Of a DNA stretch of 64,000 nucleotides, positions 45,401 to 55,339 are shown piece after piece. The notes under the pieces are model-generated. The model made no database searches and was not told where the DNA came from. It worked only from the letters and a program-made list of their open reading frames with translations. Source of the stretch: Prevotella histicola JCM 15637 = DNF00424 (GTDB lineage Bacteria > Bacteroidota > Bacteroidia > Bacteroidales > Bacteroidaceae); the NCBI RefSeq assembly GCF_000613925.1, contig NZ_BAJX01000003.1, forward strand, positions 124,001 to 188,000. Direction: 5' to 3'. The position numbers and the translations under genes were made by a program. Positions within the stretch are counted from its first letter, which is position 1, and the number at the start of each line of letters is the position of its first letter.

Positions 45401-48400
45401 CCTTTTTCTTCAATATTATTTAAATTGTTATTAACCCAAGCAATTATTTCCTCGTCAGAAACGTCAGTAGTCCTATCTCCTTCTGTTTTTCTGTGACAAG
45501 CAAAAGGAAAATAAGGCATTGTGATCTGGGCATCATCTTTTACTTTATAATGCGCAAAAGTAGAGTTTGCCAATATACCTGTTATACGAGGACTATATCC
45601 TTTCAAAATTGTTGTAACAGGAACATTATCTATAGGGCATACCCATGCTTGCTTTATAAGTTGAAGCCGAACCTTATTCTCGTCCATGAGATTGATGACA
45701 TATCCATCATTTTCACTATCAACCTTTTCCAGCACATATTCTGTCAAGAATTTCCAAGCCTCTTTCAAAAGTTGATTGATCGTATTCTCTTGCTCTTGAT
45801 TTAATTCACCAGAATAACCTAATGCAGCACAGAGTAGGAGTATTATTCGATGCTGCTTTTTTCCTTTTTCACCGACTAGTTTTACTCCTGGTATCCATTT
45901 TTTGACATCAACAACATTACCCTGTTTACTTTTATATGTCAAAGTACAATCCGAAGGGTAAACTGCGTTTGCTCTAATCTGCTGAGTGAGATAATGGCTA
46001 AGTTCTGCGGGTATGAAATAGTGCCTGCCCGCTCTAATAAAATAATCAACACAAATGACCAAGAAGTCTTGCCAGTCTTTATCCGTAAACTTATCGCCTA
46101 CGCATGGTGGGACATGAGCATTTGAGATAGTAGGGTAAACTAGCCTTACCAGTCCCATATTTTCCAAGGAGTTTCCATATTTTGGAATCCAGCCAAATTG
46201 GTCTAAGAACATAGCATCGATGTAATTCCCCTTATTATTGAAATTCCTTTTGCTTAGGTTCATCAGGTGTGAGAATAATAATCTAAGCTGAGAATCTTGA
46301 AGTGTCGGGCTTCGCTTGACCTCGCCCCATCCGAACGACTTATATTTCACCACCGACGATGCTACGGCATCCTTGTACATGTTCATCAAATATCCTGGTA
46401 CTTTCTCTCCTACAGATAACTTATGCTCTATATCCTTAATCATGTCTCGAACATCATCTGTAGGTTGTTTGGGTGCAGACATATTAAGGAGAGTATGATA
46501 AATAGCTGTTCTTATCCAGTTACGCTCAACATCCTGATTAATAGACATAGCAACCTTAGCAGATCCTTGACGATTATCCATGAATGACAAGTATTTGCGC
46601 CCACCGTAGGTTACTTCTGTATCATGATTATCTTTCGCTGGGTCTGTTGCGTTTAGAAGTGTAGAAGCCAGAATTCGACTCAGAAAAGACGAGCTCGCCC
46701 GTAAAGATACTCCGTTGGAAACCCCTTTCCCACAATGTGGGCAACGGTATCCACCTGACTCCCTAACAAAAGAAAAGGAATCTTCTGTTTGTTTGTCATC
46801 AACCTTTAGCCTTCCATTTTTTAAGGTAGTGAATTGTACATGTTCTGGATCCACATAGATATTATCATCGACTTTTGCTAAGACAAAACCTTCGTACACA
46901 TCTGGTGTAGTACTTATGGTATCTGTTCCATAATCGTCCAGATTATCATCTTCTATATCTTGACCGAAAATATTTTGCTCCAAAGATTTGTCGATAGTCT
47001 TCATACGGATTTTCCCATAGTCATCTTTTCCTGTCACAACATTTTCTTCGCCAACAACAAGTACTTGCCCACATTGTGGACAAGTAGCTACCTCAAGCAT
47101 AGGTTGCCTACAATCTTTATCAGGACAAACATTACTTTGGTAAGTTGTCATACTGCCCAATGAAGGGCGTATGGCCTTGTCACGGTTGCAGTCTGGATTA
47201 GTACAAACGTAAACACCATTAATTGACCGTATAAAGAAGTGAGCACGAGTAGGAATCATAGCCTCGCTAAGTTTATCTATAACCTTCAAGCGTTCATCTA
47301 TGGTTGCTGATGGAGGCATAAAATATGTCAACTGAGACGTTGTGAGCCCATTTGATTCGTTTATTTTCCGACGCAAATGTTCTACAGTTTTCAAATTGAG
47401 ACTACTATCCCCAATCATATTATTAACATCTTCTATGTCTCTATCAGCCTCTTCTTTATTTAATTCAGGAATAATTCTTTTACCATCAATTACCTCTATT
47501 GTATCAATAGGCTTTCCAGTAAGTCTATGAACAAAGGTTTTCAACTTCAACTTAATTGCTGGATCAGATGTATCACCAATTGTTGCAGATGTTACGGCGA
47601 AATTCACATCATCAACAGTTTCGCCGAACGCATCTATTATTCGCCGAATTTGAAGAGCTAATTCTGAAGCGGCAGAGCCTGAATATGAATGGGCTTCGTC
47701 AAGTAAAATCCAACGGAGTTTACCACGAGATTTTTGAATTATTGGCTGGTCCTCTTGGCGAACTAACATATAATTCAACATTGTTGGATTCGTAAACATG
47801 ATTTGTGGAGGTGTACTTCTGATTTGCTGGCGGTACACCAATTCCGGTAGAGCTTTCTTTATACGCTCGTTTTCTTTGATATTTGGTTCTTTCTTCTCAA
47901 GATTATTTGTATCACCATTGTAAATGGCATAGGTGATGTTTGGATCAAGGGCTTTACACCACGCATTAATACGTTTTTGCTGGCTTTTCATCAAAGCATT
48001 TAACGGGTATATAAAGATTGCCTGAACCCCACTATCAAGTGGATTCTTAATCCGCTGCCGATATAAGTCTTGAAGAACTGGAATCATAAAGCACTCTGTC
48101 TTTCCTGAGCCAGTGCCAGTTGTAACCACAATAGTCTTGTGTTTGTTAAGCATACAATCCCAGCCCTTCGTTTGATGGAGATAAGGGCGACGCTCTGCAG
48201 GAAAGTTCTGTTCCTCACCGGTCAGACATTCGTCAGAAATTGCTTTTACGAATTTTTCGTCTAATATCTTCAACTTTGACGCATGGTCAGAAAAACTTTC
48301 AGTTGACTGCTCCCATGGAAATACCGTTTGGAAGATGGGCTCCGACATCAAAGACTCACGTTTTGTCAAGATTTCACGCAAATAAATTTGCTCCTTGCCT

Positions 48401-48477
48401 TTCCCTTTGAACCAAATGGACAGTAAAGTATTAACCATGATGCGGTTAGCATCCCTATAAAACTTAGAATACTCCAT
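42403..48477 (-). CDS. Very large DUF1998 DEAD/DEAH helicase, DruE-like
   Basis: A 2024-residue superfamily 2 helicase. Walker A TTGTGSGKTE lies at ~119-128, DEAH (LLDEAHSY) at 260-263, and the C-terminal helicase motif QQRAGRAGRRNE near 1105. Several zinc clusters follow the pattern CxxC: CTNPDC...CPDKDC...CPQC (~425-475), CPHC (~575), CSHC...CPVC (~1370-1395), CSHC (~1482). The DUF1998 module is seen at ~1590-1635 (FDTALGGSGYS, CNCERACLKCL). Size, DUF1998 and a preceding ~1000-aa partner match DruE of Druantia systems. DrmB of DISARM and MrfA also have DUF1998, but are shorter and lack this layout. Confidence 0.85.
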   Translation of the reverse strand: MEYSKFYRDANRIMVNTLLSIWFKGKGKEQIYLREILTKRESLMSEPIFQTVFPWEQSTESFSDHASKLKILDEKFVKAISDECLTGEEQNFPAERRPYLHQTKGWDCMLNKHKTIVVTTGTGSGKTECFMIPVLQDLYRQRIKNPLDSGVQAIFIYPLNALMKSQQKRINAWCKALDPNITYAIYNGDTNNLEKKEPNIKENERIKKALPELVYRQQIRSTPPQIMFTNPTMLNYMLVRQEDQPIIQKSRGKLRWILLDEAHSYSGSAASELALQIRRIIDAFGETVDDVNFAVTSATIGDTSDPAIKLKLKTFVHRLTGKPIDTIEVIDGKRIIPELNKEEADRDIEDVNNMIGDSSLNLKTVEHLRRKINESNGLTTSQLTYFMPPSATIDERLKVIDKLSEAMIPTRAHFFIRSINGVYVCTNPDCNRDKAIRPSLGSMTTYQSNVCPDKDCRQPMLEVATCPQCGQVLVVGEENVVTGKDDYGKIRMKTIDKSLEQNIFGQDIEDDNLDDYGTDTISTTPDVYEGFVLAKVDDNIYVDPEHVQFTTLKNGRLKVDDKQTEDSFSFVRESGGYRCPHCGKGVSNGVSLRASSSFLSRILASTLLNATDPAKDNHDTEVTYGGRKYLSFMDNRQGSAKVAMSINQDVERNWIRTAIYHTLLNMSAPKQPTDDVRDMIKDIEHKLSVGEKVPGYLMNMYKDAVASSVVKYKSFGWGEVKRSPTLQDSQLRLLFSHLMNLSKRNFNNKGNYIDAMFLDQFGWIPKYGNSLENMGLVRLVYPTISNAHVPPCVGDKFTDKDWQDFLVICVDYFIRAGRHYFIPAELSHYLTQQIRANAVYPSDCTLTYKSKQGNVVDVKKWIPGVKLVGEKGKKQHRIILLLCAALGYSGELNQEQENTINQLLKEAWKFLTEYVLEKVDSENDGYVINLMDENKVRLQLIKQAWVCPIDNVPVTTILKGYSPRITGILANSTFAHYKVKDDAQITMPYFPFACHRKTEGDRTTDVSDEEIIAWVNNNLNNIEEKGLLSNLHESIFLYRPIFMAAEHSAQIDHSTLSKYEQAFNAGHINILSCSTTMEMGVDIGGIGEVVMNNVPPKPSNYQQRAGRAGRRNETKSMAVTFCAPTPIGTSTWNAPMSMLSHDNELPTLKFESQQLVQRHVNSLLLTDFVQQNIRTSVNVTTKLREFFDNTPSRYDAFSDYLYRIANGMDNKMNDSYIALTRGTVFENKTELKDAAVNALFKLQYIKKIYENRLSAYEMQLKDASGRQQKAIENALGNYKDSFLLGYLAENGFIPSAGMPTGLVPFTKDVYSMHNDWYKDSGSHRDITQHLSQAISMYSPGRQVVINELAYRSEGIYLKTDYNKAGRFALQRCSHCGFATIAPTSVGDECPVCHHHEMHGLKDVYGKLSPFTEVIEPAGFTVAFTSAPKRKIEDAGAAITQPLLLEMQPWRNEGTNNAKVLMRKGSEKSKILFYNYGAGTGFALCSHCGRMVTEDPTNDHPLSNHISLLDNTRCVGNERDNIRRHVLLTAEYPTDIVEMKFYDDEKQEIKDISTLYSLGTVITQELSKYLGVRDDEISFGYNQDYNSIFIFDTALGGSGYSVHLPEYKNIIFENALTALESCNCERACLKCLINRRTQWYSNYLDRHKAIEWLKMERKSRTAPKEIKAIFDDAVTMTGDFVSEISRLDSDDNIESVTVFVDPNVDEWEDDEFPLSASLFNRHFTTNLVSNKTMLDALRVSPNKIALLGTIYKRGIKTTDMIAQPYKPLMIVKLMDGSLRLYFTLEGSIAYNEHWGECENIYYTSHDIIFNTFDIELDTILSQGDDITSLIRLKDDACQISDLLSLLTKQYEEKWSAIKSFIEGKNVDVSYNEKYLNTPLGCMILANMVKAIPNVLRVRLGSVKCYFPKRLNNSNNWGNKLMDNFYDAAERNDYLTACIDQLVNKNVQITMLEKQPHFRWIDLKGPDFTLSIYPDGGIANGWKLRYNDSQKKYDDVNYHENLMLFNVNTHVGIQYIIDFHKSNDIG

Positions 48478-48481
48478 ATCG

Positions 48482-51400
48482 TTATAAATTTATATATATT
48501 GAGAGTGCCTTAATTAGAATCCGTGAATACGTCTTTGTAGCATAAATACGATAAAAATTAATAACCCGTCTTAACTCTTCATTCTCATCTCCCCAGAAAT
48601 TGACATCATCAATGTTCTCTGTCAGAAGTTCTGCTATCTTTACAGGACATAACATAGCAACCTTTTGCCATGGCAGCGTATCTTTAGAGAATTCCGGAAA
48701 AATATATTTGCTCAAAACAATTTTTGTTGTTGGCAGATCCTGACCTGTATCAGATACCCCATGAATACTTGCCTTATACTCACGCAAATCTGAAAGGTAA
48801 AATGTTCCTCGTGCTTTTATTTTATTCGACATAAGGAATAATGAAAACTCATTTGCTTGCCCTTGATACAATTCTGTCTTAAAAACATCTGTCATAAACT
48901 TAAAAACATCATTCCTCAGATATTTTTGCTCCAATTCACCAAGTGTGTTGATAAATTGAAGAACACCTTTCCATATCTCAGGCCGGATCCAATGCAAAGC
49001 GAACGCAAGTTCGCCTGCGTATCGGTTAAAATCAGAGATACTGTTGTCGCTATACCCATTATAGCAAAGGCCAAGAACAAATTTGGCAATGAGTTTAGGA
49101 CTTTTAGCAATACTAATGAAGCAATCAAATGTTGAAAAGACGAGATTGTTTTCAGTGACGACTTTGTAGCATTGAAACACTTCGTCCCATTTTTCACTGG
49201 ATAAAGAAGCGGACTCCAATATATTCTCATATTCTTTTAGTCGGGCTCTTCTGGTGGCAATTCGTTGTGCCACGGTAAGATCTGGAATTTCTAAGTTGTA
49301 ATATCGGGGAATTACTCTATCTCTGTCATTCTTGTCAGAGAACACTATGAATTGATTGGCTATGTCAGGGTCGGGAAATTCAAACTTCGTAGAATCTGTT
49401 GTTTCACGCAAAGGTAATACTTCCCAAGCGTTTGATCGTTGCCCGACAATACAAGCCAACAGTCGCCCAGAATAATTCTGTGGACGTGTAAATATTTCAT
49501 CGTCAGGATTATCATCTATATCCATTACCACACATGAGTCTGGGCATAACATTTTCGTATCCAATGAATAATGACGAACTCTAAATGATTTCTTATAACT
49601 TCCATAAGAGCCTTTTATAGTTACCATTACAAACGAACTTCGATTAAAGGCACGTCTTTCATATAGCATAAACAATCTGTCAAGTAGATCGTTTATGTCG
49701 CTCAAAGACATGATTCCATTTGAAGGACGATGAATTTCTAATGATTTTGTATCTTCTATATCATCGCTAATGTAGCTTAGTTTGATAGTTATATCCCCAA
49801 TACCTTGTGCAAAAACTTTATAATTATATAAGTTTTGGGTACAAAGCATTGCACCATTAGCAACTTCTTTTCCCTCACTATCGAGGACTGCCAATCCTTT
49901 AAAAGGTGAAGAAATTACCAATTTTGTTGGAGAACAAGCAGGGGCAAAGATGACGAAAGTACAAACAGAAGGGAAAACATTATTGTCTTCTGTTCGATGT
50001 AGGTGAAAAGAATTGTTCCCATTAGATGTTACATCAACTCCTTCCAAATCTAAACAAGAGATTCTGATATTGTTGCTATTTTCCCATTTAATATCGGCAT
50101 CGTAAAGAGTAGCATCTGATGTAATATACTTTACATCACCCAAATAGAAGAAAGAACGGATATCTTCCTTTCCGTCAGGATATTTTACTCGAATTTGTAT
50201 ACTTTGAGGAATGCTCCCTTCAAGTTCTTTCAGGGGTTGCCATCCACATCCAGTGCCTCTTGTCCTATAACATTTTTCGACATTATGAGTACAATTCTCG
50301 CCATTTTCATTAAAAACGTTGATTAAAGGAACTGATGTGAGGAAATTCTCTGTGCTATTCAGACACCAAGATGCTATATTGTAACGATATTCTGCATGAT
50401 AGGTAGAAAATACATTATCATAGGTCATGATTTCTCCTTGCATATTCTGCAAACGTATCGTATCATTGAAGACGACATAGAAGTATTCTTTATCTAACAA
50501 AGTGATGCGCCTTTTTGTTTGGCCATCAATTATACTCCAGTTGTCATCAAAAATGATAATGTTATCTGTATCGGATGTACCATGCTGTACATAATCATCA
50601 CCATTCTTTATGAATGTCTGTGGGGTTGAAAAGTCTGGTGCATAACAATTACTAACCGTAATTAGCCTTTCTTCTCCATTATCCAGTAATAATTTTACGG
50701 GAACAAGCTGCTCTCCCAACCATTCAATGACAACACTATCTTTGCTTACGCAGGTGTATAGCGAATAATCTTCATTATGCTCAACTCTTGCATACCGTGC
50801 CACAAATTTTCCGGAAACATGTATTTCAAACCTATAGACCGAAGGTGCTATGGACAACACATCGGAACGTAAGCTATTTTGTGCATTCAAGCTGTAGAGG
50901 AGATGGGCTTTTTCATTAGATATTTTCAAGGACCAAGAAAAAGCCATTGGATTTGCTTTCCTACGATGAGAATATATCTTTTGTAAACTGGTATTCAGTT
51001 TCTTAAATCGCTCTTCTTTTATATCATACGGGAGAATATCAGATTTGTCTTCGACAATAGACCTTACTACCTGCATACTTACATTATAGATACACTCATT
51101 TTGGAATGACTTCGGTAAGTATTTAACACAATCCAAGGTCTCAAAAATAGACGTGTCTTCCCAATTGGAAACACCCCGAGTTATCAATTCCATCATGGCA
51201 CGCTCTAAGAAGTTCGTGTAGTTTCCCCATGAGCTTTGTATTTGCTTCATAGGTAAACCGCCTTGCAGCAACAATGAATAGAAGTACATGTGACGATTAA
51301 CACCATACACCTTGCACTTCCATCCATGCATTGCTTGCTTTGCCTGCTTAAATAGTAATTCAGGATCGTCTATACCAGCAGCACGGGCAACTCTCTCTTT

Positions 51401-51616
51401 ACTTGGAGTCCCTCCGTTATATTCTCGACGCCACCATTCTGCGTAAAAAATAGCAGCTTCCCTGGTATACATTTCAAGATTACCTCTAATATATGCGGCA
51501 CTTAGTGTGTCTTTCAAGTCAAGATATTCTTGTTCTTGTACATGAAGTTTCCATAGAGGAAATTTAATCTTCCCTCCATTCCTTACCATAATTTGAGCAA
51601 GAGTCGTATATTCCAT
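48482..51616 (-). CDS. 1044-aa partner of the DUF1998 helicase, DruH-like
   Basis: A 1044-residue soluble protein starting MEYTTLAQIMVRNGGKIKFP. No catalytic motif is obvious to me. It has a helical N-terminus (~1-170), a beta-rich middle (~250-700) with strands such as VIEWLGEQLVPVKLLLDNGE, and a helical C-terminal half (TVAQRIATRRARLKEYENIL; ARGTFYLSDLREYKASIHGV). It lies four bases upstream of the helicase gene in the same direction, so the two are a unit. The gene pair of ~1000 aa plus ~2000 aa DUF1998 helicase is the layout of Druantia type III (druH-druE). DruH assignment rests on size and place, not on a seen motif. Confidence 0.65.
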   Translation of the reverse strand: MEYTTLAQIMVRNGGKIKFPLWKLHVQEQEYLDLKDTLSAAYIRGNLEMYTREAAIFYAEWWRREYNGGTPSKERVARAAGIDDPELLFKQAKQAMHGWKCKVYGVNRHMYFYSLLLQGGLPMKQIQSSWGNYTNFLERAMMELITRGVSNWEDTSIFETLDCVKYLPKSFQNECIYNVSMQVVRSIVEDKSDILPYDIKEERFKKLNTSLQKIYSHRRKANPMAFSWSLKISNEKAHLLYSLNAQNSLRSDVLSIAPSVYRFEIHVSGKFVARYARVEHNEDYSLYTCVSKDSVVIEWLGEQLVPVKLLLDNGEERLITVSNCYAPDFSTPQTFIKNGDDYVQHGTSDTDNIIIFDDNWSIIDGQTKRRITLLDKEYFYVVFNDTIRLQNMQGEIMTYDNVFSTYHAEYRYNIASWCLNSTENFLTSVPLINVFNENGENCTHNVEKCYRTRGTGCGWQPLKELEGSIPQSIQIRVKYPDGKEDIRSFFYLGDVKYITSDATLYDADIKWENSNNIRISCLDLEGVDVTSNGNNSFHLHRTEDNNVFPSVCTFVIFAPACSPTKLVISSPFKGLAVLDSEGKEVANGAMLCTQNLYNYKVFAQGIGDITIKLSYISDDIEDTKSLEIHRPSNGIMSLSDINDLLDRLFMLYERRAFNRSSFVMVTIKGSYGSYKKSFRVRHYSLDTKMLCPDSCVVMDIDDNPDDEIFTRPQNYSGRLLACIVGQRSNAWEVLPLRETTDSTKFEFPDPDIANQFIVFSDKNDRDRVIPRYYNLEIPDLTVAQRIATRRARLKEYENILESASLSSEKWDEVFQCYKVVTENNLVFSTFDCFISIAKSPKLIAKFVLGLCYNGYSDNSISDFNRYAGELAFALHWIRPEIWKGVLQFINTLGELEQKYLRNDVFKFMTDVFKTELYQGQANEFSLFLMSNKIKARGTFYLSDLREYKASIHGVSDTGQDLPTTKIVLSKYIFPEFSKDTLPWQKVAMLCPVKIAELLTENIDDVNFWGDENEELRRVINFYRIYATKTYSRILIKALSIYINL

Positions 51617-51682
51617 GAATCCTCTAAATTTTTGATTTTCTATTTTGGCATATCTTAAAGAGCGTGCCAGATGTCTTTGAAA

Positions 51683-54600
51683 TTATTTCTCTCCTGGCCC
51701 AGGCTCCGCTGCTATGAAGTATCCTTGCTTACTATCATCAATCAGCTCGTATCCTCGTTGAGCGGAATCTGGATGAGAGTGAGACTTATTATTCGTTGGT
51801 CTATCAATCATTCCACCCATCTCCATATCGGTGATATTGATCATGGTGGCATAGAGATACATGGCCACGGTCATGTGTATGCCGGGCTTCAGGTCGCGTG
51901 GCTCGATGACTGGTGCTTGATGGGTGGTATCATTACGCTGCTGGTGTACAAATTCGTAATAGGTTTTCATCTGGTTGAGATAATCCTCTACATCGTAATG
52001 CAACTTGTTTACCCCGACAGCCTTGGCTGCGTCGAGGAACTGGACAAAGCCTCCGTCTGTACGCGACAGTTCGTTACCTTTACAGAGATAGTATATCTTC
52101 TTCATGTAGGGTTCAAAACCACTCAACAACAACTTCAGCCACTCTTCCATATCCTCGTCACGTCCTATTGTGCGATAGGCTAGGTTGAGGATACGGCGGA
52201 TCGACTTGATACCATCCAACTTAGAGGTTGTCGTAGCTTCCAACACGCTGAAATACCAGTCGATTACCTCTGTTAATGCACGATAGCGCACACCGCACAA
52301 CTCCGCGAAATCACTAGCATAAGCCTCGTTGAGCTTTTCTTTCAGCCGCTGCTCGTTGTAAGAAGGATTAAACTGTTCTTCCAAATGCTGGAGCAATGAA
52401 GCGTCAATAATCTGGCGCACATTCGGGTCAGTGGCATACCGTAGTTGGAGTTCGCTGGCATTTGCAGTGAGAATGCCGATGATGTCTGACATGTTGTCGT
52501 GTATTACCTGCATCTTGGTGTCTTCATCATTGTTGAGCAATGCATCACGCACCTCGTCGTTTACCTGGAGCGAGCTGGCAGCCTGGGTGTACTGTTGCTT
52601 CACCGTGTCGGTATCCTTCCATTCTATGCCACCGAGGAAGGTGTTGAAGTCGTCCACTATCTTGTCGAGCGTCTCCATGTTAGGGTCGGGCTGCCCACCG
52701 CCCGGCTGTCCTACCGGGATAGGCTCCACCTCAGCATTCTCATTCTTCAGGCGTATCTCCTCGTCGGTCTTCTTCGTCACGCGATACTTGTCAAAGTCAA
52801 CCAGCTCCAACAGTCCTTCTGCCCAGTCTTCGCGTTTCAGCTTCGGAAGTTTGCGCAGCAGGAAGTGGAAGAAGGTGTTTTTCTTTTCCCACTCTGGTAC
52901 ACCTTCGGGCAGCAGGGCGGCGATGAACTCATACAAACGCACAAACGACTTCATGGCTCCCTTGATCTCTGCTTGGCGGTCTTCGCCGTCTTCCTCGCCT
53001 ATCTGTACGAAGCGTTCTCGGCATGTGTCGAGTATCGGATCAAGCTCTGTGCGATCGGCACCGCACCAGTACTTCTGGTTGAAGTCCTCTACTTCTTCTT
53101 GTTCATAGACCAGGCTCTGGTCGCAGATGTCGAGCAGGTCGCTAGCCTTGTTGATGTCGGTCTCATGGCTCAGCGATGTCTGCTTGTAATACTTCTGGAA
53201 CGACTTCTCTATATCCTCTGCCGAGTTCACGAAGTCGAGCACATAGGTATCCTTCTTCAGCGGGTGCACACGGTTCAGGCGCGAGAGTGTCTGTACCGCC
53301 TTGATGTCGCTCAGCGTCTTATCCACATACATGGTGTGGAGCAGCTTGTTGTCGTAACCTGTCTGAAACTTGTCGGCCACGACGAGGAAGCGGTAGCCAT
53401 CGGTGTTGAATGTCTTTTCTATCTTCGACGAGGGAAACTGGTTGAGTTGTGCCTCGTCGTAGCTCTTGCCACCATATTCCTTCGTGCCCGAGAAGGCAAT
53501 GATTGCCTTGTAGGGGCTGTTGCGCTCAGCCAGCAGTCGCTTGATGGCAAAGAAGTAATCGATGGCACGCTCTATACCATTGCATACCACCATGCACCGT
53601 GCCTCACCGCCTATCTTGTGGCACACGCTCTCGTGGAAGTGTTCCACCATGATGCGTGCCTTCTTCTTTACCGTTTCGGGACGGCTCTCCACCCATGCAC
53701 GGAGCTTCTTGGCAGCCTGATCCTTGTCAAACATGGGGTTTGCCTCGGTATTCTTCAGTATCTTGTAGAAGCTGTCGTAAGTGGTGTAATTCTTCGTAAC
53801 GTCAAGGATAAACCCTTCCTCTATGGCCTGTTTCATGCTGTAGAGGTGGAAGGGACGATGCCCTTTCTCTCCATCAGGCTTGATGTATTCGTCGCCAAAC
53901 ATCTGTAACGTCTTGTTCTTGGGCGTGGCAGTGAAGGCATAGAAGTTGGCATTCTTTGCCATCAGTCGGCCTTCCACCACGTGTTCCATCAGTGTGTTGA
54001 GCCCCTCCTCATTGTCTTCCATGCTCACGCCTTTCAGTCCGTGTCCGCTGAGCACCTTGTTGAGGGCACTTGCCATGTCGCCGCTCTGACTGCTGTGTGC
54101 CTCGTCGATGATGACGGCAAAACGCTTGTTCCTCAGTTCGGTGCCGATAGTCTGCAAGATGAACGGGAACTTGCACACCGTGCTCACGATGACCTTCTTG
54201 CCCTTGTTCAGCGCCTCTTTCAGTGCTTCGCTGTCGTCGGCCCACGTCACGATGTCTTTCTTGGTGATAAACGAGCGCAGGTTATCGCGTATCTGCTTGT
54301 CGAGCACCACGCGGTCGGTAATGACCAGCACACTCTCAAAGTGGGGCGTGATGCCGTCAGCCTCTTTCAGGTCTACCAGCTGCTTGGCTGTCCAGGTGAT
54401 GGTGTTGCTCTTGCCCGACCCTGCGGAGTGCTGTATGAGGTAGCGGCGACCGCTCTCGCTTACACGGGTGTCGGCAAGCAGGGCACGTGTACACTCCAAC
54501 TGGTGATAGCGGGGCCAGATCACGTTCTCCTTCGTCTTGCCCGTGTCCTCGTCTTTCTCTTTCACCACCTGTGCAAAGTTCTCCAGTATGTCGCTCAGGC

Positions 54601-55327
54601 TCGCCTTCTGCAGAATTTCTTCCCACAGATAGGCAGTCTTCAGCCCGTTGGGGTTCACGGGATTGCCAGCACCGTCATCTACTCCTTTGTTGAAGGGCAG
54701 AAACCACGATGCTTCGCCATTGAGGGCTGTACACATCATCACCTCGTTGTCGTCCACGGCAAAGTGTACGGCACATCGCTTTTTCTGCAGCAGCAGTTCT
54801 TTGGGGTCACGGTCGGTGCGATACTGGTGTATGGCATCGGCCACGGTCTGACAGCTGAGGTCGTTCTTCAGCTCCATGGTGATGATGGGCAGACCGTTGA
54901 GCATCAGCACCATGTCGATACTCAGTTCGGGGTAAAGCTTGGAGTAGTGCAACTGGCGCACACAGCAGAAGTGGTTGTTCTCGTACAACGCCTTTGCCTG
55001 CAAGTTGGCATCGAGCGGCGTGGGAAAGTACAAAATAAACTTGGTGGCATTGTGCTCCACGCCCTGGCGCAGCACATCCACGATGCCACGCTGGGTAATC
55101 TGCCCCCGCAGCCGCTCGTAAAACTTACGGGTGTTCACCTCACTGTCGTAGATGCGAGCACGCTGTACCTTGTCGCGTTGGGTGCTCTCAAGGAAGGTGC
55201 GCAGCATACCCTCGTCAATGGCGTAATCGGTATTAAAATCCTTGCTTGTGCGCTTTTCGTACCCGCTGTTGAGGAGAACGCTTTCTATCGTTTCCTCCAA
55301 ACCTTTCTCTGATGTATCTGTAGTCAT
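51683..55327 (-). CDS. hsdR: Type I restriction enzyme subunit R
   Basis: A 1214-residue HsdR: nuclease plus translocase of a type I restriction system. The PD-(D/E)xK nuclease is at ~138-154 (Asp138, then Glu152-x-Lys154 in TMELKN), Walker A HSAGSGKSNT at ~300-309, the DEAH box at 408-411 (VIIDEAHSSQSGD) and later helicase motifs include GYDNKLLHTMYVDKTL and QTLSRLNRVHPLK. It cleaves DNA at a distance from unmethylated sites after looping. All key residues are present, so it should be active. It begins 12 bases after hsdS. The + strand carries long open frames across this gene, but they are GC-driven shadows. Confidence 0.95.
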   Translation of the reverse strand: MTTDTSEKGLEETIESVLLNSGYEKRTSKDFNTDYAIDEGMLRTFLESTQRDKVQRARIYDSEVNTRKFYERLRGQITQRGIVDVLRQGVEHNATKFILYFPTPLDANLQAKALYENNHFCCVRQLHYSKLYPELSIDMVLMLNGLPIITMELKNDLSCQTVADAIHQYRTDRDPKELLLQKKRCAVHFAVDDNEVMMCTALNGEASWFLPFNKGVDDGAGNPVNPNGLKTAYLWEEILQKASLSDILENFAQVVKEKDEDTGKTKENVIWPRYHQLECTRALLADTRVSESGRRYLIQHSAGSGKSNTITWTAKQLVDLKEADGITPHFESVLVITDRVVLDKQIRDNLRSFITKKDIVTWADDSEALKEALNKGKKVIVSTVCKFPFILQTIGTELRNKRFAVIIDEAHSSQSGDMASALNKVLSGHGLKGVSMEDNEEGLNTLMEHVVEGRLMAKNANFYAFTATPKNKTLQMFGDEYIKPDGEKGHRPFHLYSMKQAIEEGFILDVTKNYTTYDSFYKILKNTEANPMFDKDQAAKKLRAWVESRPETVKKKARIMVEHFHESVCHKIGGEARCMVVCNGIERAIDYFFAIKRLLAERNSPYKAIIAFSGTKEYGGKSYDEAQLNQFPSSKIEKTFNTDGYRFLVVADKFQTGYDNKLLHTMYVDKTLSDIKAVQTLSRLNRVHPLKKDTYVLDFVNSAEDIEKSFQKYYKQTSLSHETDINKASDLLDICDQSLVYEQEEVEDFNQKYWCGADRTELDPILDTCRERFVQIGEEDGEDRQAEIKGAMKSFVRLYEFIAALLPEGVPEWEKKNTFFHFLLRKLPKLKREDWAEGLLELVDFDKYRVTKKTDEEIRLKNENAEVEPIPVGQPGGGQPDPNMETLDKIVDDFNTFLGGIEWKDTDTVKQQYTQAASSLQVNDEVRDALLNNDEDTKMQVIHDNMSDIIGILTANASELQLRYATDPNVRQIIDASLLQHLEEQFNPSYNEQRLKEKLNEAYASDFAELCGVRYRALTEVIDWYFSVLEATTTSKLDGIKSIRRILNLAYRTIGRDEDMEEWLKLLLSGFEPYMKKIYYLCKGNELSRTDGGFVQFLDAAKAVGVNKLHYDVEDYLNQMKTYYEFVHQQRNDTTHQAPVIEPRDLKPGIHMTVAMYLYATMINITDMEMGGMIDRPTNNKSHSHPDSAQRGYELIDDSKQGYFIAAEPGPGEK

Positions 55328-55339
55328 TTTATTTTGCCT

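Noticed and set aside
42403..51616. DISARM interpretation of the DUF1998 helicase locus
   Set aside because: DISARM needs a separate helicase, a DUF1998 protein, a PLD protein and a methylase; here helicase and DUF1998 are in one 2024-aa chain and no PLD protein is present. The methylase nearby is a standard type I HsdM.
52499..55312. Two long + strand open frames (52499-53908 and 53981-55312) opposite hsdR
   Set aside because: They are antisense to a gene with every HsdR motif intact. Open frames opposite GC-rich genes are expected, and their translations show no recognisable domain or start context.
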